From an uncultured Oscillospiraceae bacterium (GTDB taxonomy: Bacteria; Bacillota; Clostridia; Oscillospirales; Oscillospiraceae), in the NCBI GenBank assembly GCA_934597175.1, contig CAKTQR010000009.1, forward strand, positions 1 through 63,186: DNA of 63,186 nucleotides, read 5' to 3'. This document shows, one piece after another, positions 59,461 through 63,186 of the stretch. Numbering within the stretch: position 1 is the stretch's first letter; each line of letters begins with the position of its first letter. A program made the position numbers and the translations under genes. The notes below the pieces were generated by a model, which did no database searches, was not told where the DNA came from, and worked only from the letters and a program-made list of their open reading frames with translations.

Positions 59461-60785
59461 TGGACAGGACAATTTCTCTTATCTCACTCGGCTGTGCGAA
59501 AAACCTCGTAAACAGCGAGCAAATGCTATATCTCCTGAGCGAAGCGGGCTACACCCTCGTTCCCGAGCCGGACGGCGCAGATGCCGTCATCATAAACACC
59601 TGCGGCTTTATCGACGCTGCAAAAAGCGAAGCGATAGACACCGTTTTGGAGATGGCGGAGCTCAAAAAGGCAGGCAAGCTCGGAAAGATAATCGTCACGG
59701 GCTGCCTTACCGAGCGCTATCAGGACACCGTCATGCAGGAGCTTCCCGAAATTGACGCAGTTTTGGGTGTCGGCAGCTTCGGCGATATAGTCGAGGCGGT
59801 CACAAAAGCGCTCAACGACGAGAGCGTTTCCAATTTCGGTGACAAAAACGCCCCTGTTGAGGAGACACCGAGGGTCGTGAGCACCGGGCCGAGCTGGGCA
59901 TATCTGCGCATTGCCGAGGGCTGCAACAACTTCTGCGCTTTCTGTGCAATTCCTTACATAAGAGGCAGATACCGTTCGAGAGAGATTGATAATGTCGTCG
60001 ACGAGGCTCGTGAGCTTGCCGAGCACGGCGTTAAGGAGCTTATCGTCATTGCGCAGGATATCACCCGCTACGGCACGGATCTTTACGGCAAGCGCTGCCT
60101 TGCCGAGCTGTGCAGGCGGCTTGCGGAAATTGACGGTGTGGAGTGGATAAGGCTTCACTACCTGTACCCCGACCAGTTTGACGATGAGCTTATCGACGAG
60201 ATAGCGAGCAATGAAAAGGTCGTCAAATACTTAGATATCCCCATTCAGCATATAAATAACGATATACTTAAATCTATGAATCGCCGTGGCACGGGCGACG
60301 ATATACGCAAGCTCTTCAAGGAGCTTCGTGAGCGTATCCCCGGCGTTGTGCTCCGCACGAGCCTTATCTCCGGCTTGCCCGGCGAGGGCGAGGCCGAGTT
60401 TGAGGAGCTGTGCAGCTTCTTAAGAGAGGCTAAGATCGAGCGTGCGGGCGTATTCCCCTTCTCCCCCGAGGAGGGCACGCCGGCAGCAAAGATGCCGCAT
60501 GTCGATGCCGAGGAGGCGCAGCGCAGAGCCGATCTCATAATGGAGATACAGGCCAGTGTCATGGACGAGTTTAACGCATCGCTCATCGGCAAGACCCTTG
60601 AGGTGCTGTGTCTTGACTACGACGAGGAAGCCCGAATGTGGGTCGGCAGGAGCTGCTACGATTCGCCGGATATAGACGGGCTCGTGTTCTTTGACGGCGA
60701 CGGCGGCGAGGGCAATATCGTGTATGTTAATATTACCGCCGTATCGGACGACGGAAATCTTATTGGCGAGGAGGTCTGTGTATGA
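59460..60785 (+). CDS. rimO: Ribosomal protein S12 methylthiotransferase
   Basis: A 441-aa radical SAM enzyme that adds a methylthio group to an aspartate of ribosomal protein S12. The N-terminal UPF0004 domain carries SLGCAKNLVNSE, TCGFI and VTGCL cysteines for the second iron-sulfur cluster. The radical SAM motif is GCNNFCAFC near residue 155. The C-terminal TRAM domain ends the protein. SLGCAKN and the length point to RimO rather than MiaB. The start overlaps the recX stop (TAATG) and the stop overlaps pgsA (ATGA). Confidence 0.96.
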   Translation: MDRTISLISLGCAKNLVNSEQMLYLLSEAGYTLVPEPDGADAVIINTCGFIDAAKSEAIDTVLEMAELKKAGKLGKIIVTGCLTERYQDTVMQELPEIDAVLGVGSFGDIVEAVTKALNDESVSNFGDKNAPVEETPRVVSTGPSWAYLRIAEGCNNFCAFCAIPYIRGRYRSREIDNVVDEARELAEHGVKELIVIAQDITRYGTDLYGKRCLAELCRRLAEIDGVEWIRLHYLYPDQFDDELIDEIASNEKVVKYLDIPIQHINNDILKSMNRRGTGDDIRKLFKELRERIPGVVLRTSLISGLPGEGEAEFEELCSFLREAKIERAGVFPFSPEEGTPAAKMPHVDAEEAQRRADLIMEIQASVMDEFNASLIGKTLEVLCLDYDEEARMWVGRSCYDSPDIDGLVFFDGDGGEGNIVYVNITAVSDDGNLIGEEVCV

Positions 60786-61318
60786 ATACGACTGCAAACA
60801 AAATCACCATTATGAGAATCATTCTTGTGCCTGTTTTCATGGTGCTGCTGTATATGGGCTACACCTACTGGGCGCTGGCCGTGTATATCATCGCCTGTCT
60901 GAGCGATTTTATCGACGGCAGGATTGCCAGAAAGTACAATCAGGTGACGAATTTCGGCAAGTTTATGGATCCCTTGGCGGATAAAATGCTCGTACTTACC
61001 GCAATGTGTTACTTTGTCGATAACAACACGATGCCCGGCTGGGTGGTAGCTCTCGTACTACTGCGTGAGTTCGGTGTCTCGGGTCTGCGTCTGCTCGCCG
61101 TTGAGCAGGGTACGGTCATCGCCGCAGCATGGTCTGGTAAGATAAAGACCTTTATCACCATGGTCACGCTCGGCCTTCTCATTGTTGTTGCTGAGCCTTG
61201 GGTTCCCTTTAAGGAGGTCATCCCCCCTGTCTGCTCGGCACTTATCGTAATTTCGACTTTGTACTCCGGCGCTGAATACTTTGCAAAAAACATCAATGTT
61301 TTCAAGCGCTGCGACTGA
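60782..61318 (+). CDS. pgsA: CDP-diacylglycerol-glycerol-3-phosphate 3-phosphatidyltransferase
   Basis: A 178-aa integral membrane enzyme that makes phosphatidylglycerol phosphate from CDP-diacylglycerol and glycerol-3-phosphate. The CDP-alcohol phosphotransferase motif is complete: DFIDGRIAR, a gap, then GKFMDPLADK (about 40-68). Four or more helices are visible. It overlaps rimO by four bases. Together with cdsA (42 kb) and glpK (3 kb) it covers the entry into phospholipid synthesis in this window. Confidence 0.96.
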   Translation: MNTTANKITIMRIILVPVFMVLLYMGYTYWALAVYIIACLSDFIDGRIARKYNQVTNFGKFMDPLADKMLVLTAMCYFVDNNTMPGWVVALVLLREFGVSGLRLLAVEQGTVIAAAWSGKIKTFITMVTLGLLIVVAEPWVPFKEVIPPVCSALIVISTLYSGAEYFAKNINVFKRCD

Positions 61319-61342
61319 GATAGTTTTTAAGGAGACTTGAAT

Positions 61343-62797
61343 ATGAAGCTGTATAACTCCGCTACCCGCAAAAAGGAAGATTTTATACCCAACCACCCCG
61401 ATATCGTTAAGATGTACACCTGCGGGCCTACGGTATACCACTTTGCACATATAGGCAACCTGCGCTCGTATATCATGGAGGACATTCTCGAAAAGTACCT
61501 GCGCTATGCCGGATACAATGTCAAGCGTGTCATGAATATTACCGATGTCGGCCACCTCACGAGCGATGCCGACGAGGGCGAGGACAAGATGCTCAAGGGT
61601 GCAAAGCGTGAGCACAAGACCGTCATGGAGATCGCTAAATTCTACACGGACGCATTCTTCTCCGACTGCGCAAAGCTCAACATCAAGACCCCCGATGTTG
61701 TCGAGCCTGCAACAAATTGCATCGACGAGTATATCAAGATAATCACCAAGCTTATGGACACGGGCTATGCTTATTTTGCGGGCGGCAATGTGTATTTTGA
61801 CACCTCAAAGCTCGACAGATACTACATTTTCAATGACTTTAACGAGGACGACCTCGCCGTCGGCGTGCGTGAAGGCGTTGAGGAGGACACCAACAAGCGC
61901 AACAAGAACGACTTCGTGCTTTGGTTTACCAAGTCCAAGTTCGAGGATCAGGCGCTCAAGTGGGATTCCCCTTGGGGCGTCGGCTACCCCGGCTGGCACA
62001 TTGAGTGTTCCGGCATTTCGATGAAGCACCTCGGCGAAGACCTTGACATTCACTGCGGTGGCATCGACAACGCATTCCCCCACCACACCAATGAGATAGC
62101 TCAGTCCGAGTCGTACCTCGGTCACAAATGGTGCAATTACTGGATGCATGTAATGCACCTTAACACGGGTAGCGGCAAGATGTCCAAGTCCAAGGGCGAA
62201 TTCCTCACCGTGAGCCTGCTCGAAGAAAAGGGCTACGACCCCCTCGCCTATCGCCTGTTCTGCCTGCAGAGCCACTACCGCAAGTCGCTCGTGTTCTCTT
62301 GGGAAAACCTCGATAATGCGCAGGTGACCTACAACAAGCTCATAACCCGTATTGCAGGTCTCAAGCCCGCAGGCGAAGCAGTCGACGAGGACGCTGTAAA
62401 AGCGCTTAAGGATAAGTTCTCCGCTGCACTTGATAACGACCTTAACACTTCCCTTGCAGTCACGGCACTTTATGATGTGCTCAAGTACAAGACCAATGAC
62501 GACACAAAGCTTGCCGTTATTGCAGACTTTGACCGTGTGCTGGGTCTTGACCTCATTAAAAAGGCCGATGCAAAGCGTGAGGAGCTTAAAAAGCAGGCTG
62601 TTTCCGGCAGCGCCGAGTTCACGGTCATCTCCGAGTCCGGCGAGGCTGACGCCGAGATCGAAGAAAAGCTCAAGGCCCGTGCAGCAGCCAAGAAGGCAAA
62701 GAACTTTGCCGAGGCCGACCGCATCCGTGACGAGCTCAAGGCCGCCGGTATCGAAGTCACCGATATCCCCAACGGCGCAAAGTGGAAGAGAATTTGA
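61343..62797 (+). CDS. cysS: Cysteinyl-tRNA synthetase
   Basis: A 484-aa class I aminoacyl-tRNA synthetase. TCGPTVYHFAHIGN carries the HIGH motif and the first zinc cysteine near residue 28; GWHIECSGIS and HHTNEIAQSE provide other zinc ligands; KMSKSKG near residue 265 is the KMSKS loop. The C-terminal DALR-like helical domain is present. The ATG at 61343 is preferred over a TTG two codons earlier because GGAG is better spaced. Last gene of the run, 24 bp behind pgsA. No T-box leader is visible. Confidence 0.97.
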   Translation: MKLYNSATRKKEDFIPNHPDIVKMYTCGPTVYHFAHIGNLRSYIMEDILEKYLRYAGYNVKRVMNITDVGHLTSDADEGEDKMLKGAKREHKTVMEIAKFYTDAFFSDCAKLNIKTPDVVEPATNCIDEYIKIITKLMDTGYAYFAGGNVYFDTSKLDRYYIFNDFNEDDLAVGVREGVEEDTNKRNKNDFVLWFTKSKFEDQALKWDSPWGVGYPGWHIECSGISMKHLGEDLDIHCGGIDNAFPHHTNEIAQSESYLGHKWCNYWMHVMHLNTGSGKMSKSKGEFLTVSLLEEKGYDPLAYRLFCLQSHYRKSLVFSWENLDNAQVTYNKLITRIAGLKPAGEAVDEDAVKALKDKFSAALDNDLNTSLAVTALYDVLKYKTNDDTKLAVIADFDRVLGLDLIKKADAKREELKKQAVSGSAEFTVISESGEADAEIEEKLKARAAAKKAKNFAEADRIRDELKAAGIEVTDIPNGAKWKRI

Positions 62798-62807
62798 TTA
62801 ATTAAGC

Positions 62808-62839
62808 AAAAGTCCGGTCTGAATAGACCGGACTTTTTT
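62808..62839 (+). terminator. Terminator of the cysS operon
   Basis: A perfect 13-bp stem, AAAAGTCCGGTCT (62808-62820) with AGACCGGACTTTT (62825-62837), loop GAAT, then further T. Confidence 0.93.
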
Positions 62840-62843
62840 GCAT

Positions 62844-62882
62844 AAAAAATACACCGGTATTTGCTCTGCAAATACCGGTGTA
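62844..62882 (-). terminator. Terminator of the minus-strand genes at the right edge
   Basis: A perfect 15-bp stem, TACACCGGTATTTGC (62850-62864) with GCAAATACCGGTGTA (62868-62882), loop TCT, followed on the minus strand by six T. Confidence 0.93.
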
Positions 62883-62892
62883 ACGCCTAAAC

Positions 62893-63060
62893 TTAGAAAT
62901 TAATGTTGGCAGGCTTTCTGTCGAACATTTTATTGACCTGCTGATACGCCCAGCCGAGCAGCTTCTGATCGAGATTCCAGAAGTAAACTACGAAAAGGAT
63001 GCTAACTGCAGCCGCGGACAGCTTAACGGTCTTTTTGCAAATGTTGCAAATTTTGCACAT
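62893..63060 (-). CDS. Tiny CxxC membrane protein of unknown function
   Basis: A 55-aa open frame on the minus strand, ATG at 63060 and TAA at 62893. It starts with MCKICNICKK (three cysteines spaced two apart), then a hydrophobic helix (VKLSAAAVSILFVVYFW) and a basic tail ending in NINF. AGGAG lies about 10 bases upstream, and a strong terminator follows 10 bp after the stop, so the frame fits a real gene. It lies 50 bp downstream of the acyl-CoA dehydratase activase gene and is probably on the same transcript. I do not recognise the family; a metal- or cluster-binding membrane peptide is possible. Confidence 0.6.
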   Translation of the reverse strand: MCKICNICKKTVKLSAAAVSILFVVYFWNLDQKLLGWAYQQVNKMFDRKPANINF

Positions 63061-63110
63061 ATAACATATGCTCCTTTCGAAAAATCGGAATTCAGCTATG
63101 TATTAGCGAA

Positions 63111-63186
63111 TTACTTCTTTGCAAGACCCTTCTGGCGTGCATACTCTGCTGCGCCGAGTGCGCCCATAAGCTGGGGGTCGGTCTTC
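63111..63186 (-). CDS. Acyl-CoA dehydratase activase, C-terminal end only
   Basis: Partial gene cut by the window edge. The last 24 codons on the minus strand read DPQLMGALGAAEYARQKGL and end KK-stop. DPQxxGALGAAxxA is the usual C-terminus of the BadF/HgdC family of ATP-dependent activators of 2-hydroxyacyl-CoA dehydratases, which use a [4Fe-4S] cluster between two subunits to send an electron to the dehydratase. The rest lies outside, so the call depends on this short tail alone. Confidence 0.6.
   Translation of the reverse strand, partial: KTDPQLMGALGAAEYARQKGLAKK

Noticed and set aside
61319..61342. T-box leader before cysS
   Set aside because: Only 24 bp separate cysS from pgsA; no room for a T-box.

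Overview
The window looks like chromosome from a Gram-positive (monoderm) anaerobe of the Clostridia, most likely an Oscillospirales-type gut bacterium. The reasons are strong GGAGG-type ribosome binding sites, consensus -35/-10 promoters with 17-bp spacers, S-layer-homology (SLH) surface proteins, an RsgI-type anti-sigma factor, an mreB/recD2/comF/uvrA cluster and a recA-recX-rimO-pgsA-cysS gene run. The genus cannot be fixed from sequence reading alone. No phage, insertion sequence or CRISPR array was seen.

Layout. 0-4 kb (minus): yebC, then a glpK-Nudix-DUF1015 operon. 4-6.5 kb (plus): a monoacylglycerol-lipase-like hydrolase and a Kef-type antiporter. 6.5-14.2 kb (minus): ybaK-uvrA-small membrane protein-recD2-comF-mreB. 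14.3-20.6 kb is mixed: a TetR regulator, gluQ, a HAD phosphatase, a glycoside hydrolase family 2 enzyme, and a second TetR gene with a methyltransferase behind a clear self-operator. 20.6-28.5 kb (minus): tRNA-Thr, an AT-rich gap with DnaA-box-like motifs, and a DNA repair/housekeeping operon uvrB-polA-metallopeptidase fusion-rimI-tsaD-radC.

28.5-51.2 kb is the accessory and surface-rich part: an O-antigen-ligase-like membrane protein coupled to an SLH-anchored lipase-like protein; an unknown 103-aa protein; a solute-binding protein with an orphan hypB; a 1,823-aa GLUG-repeat/SLH protein; an ECF sigma/RsgI-like anti-sigma pair; cdsA and a diacylglycerol kinase; a YihY membrane protein; and a 2,104-aa secreted protein joining a phosphodiester glycosidase, a purple-acid-phosphatase-like metallophosphoesterase and fibronectin repeats.

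51.4-63.2 kb is almost all plus strand: a MATE exporter, a stand-alone fragment-like homologue of acetyl-CoA synthase beta subunit, tRNA-Leu (minus), and a nine-gene run of response regulator, histidine kinase, DUF1385, prmC, recA, recX, rimO, pgsA and cysS. The window ends in a small minus-strand CxxC membrane protein and the 3' end of an acyl-CoA dehydratase activase gene.

Genes left of about 42 kb are mostly minus strand and genes right of it almost all plus strand. The least ordinary items are the two giant surface proteins, the sigma/anti-sigma pair beside one of them, the metallopeptidase/phosphatase-like fusion, the acetyl-CoA-synthase-like protein, and the TetR self-operator. No complete system that I would call new can be proven from the sequence.
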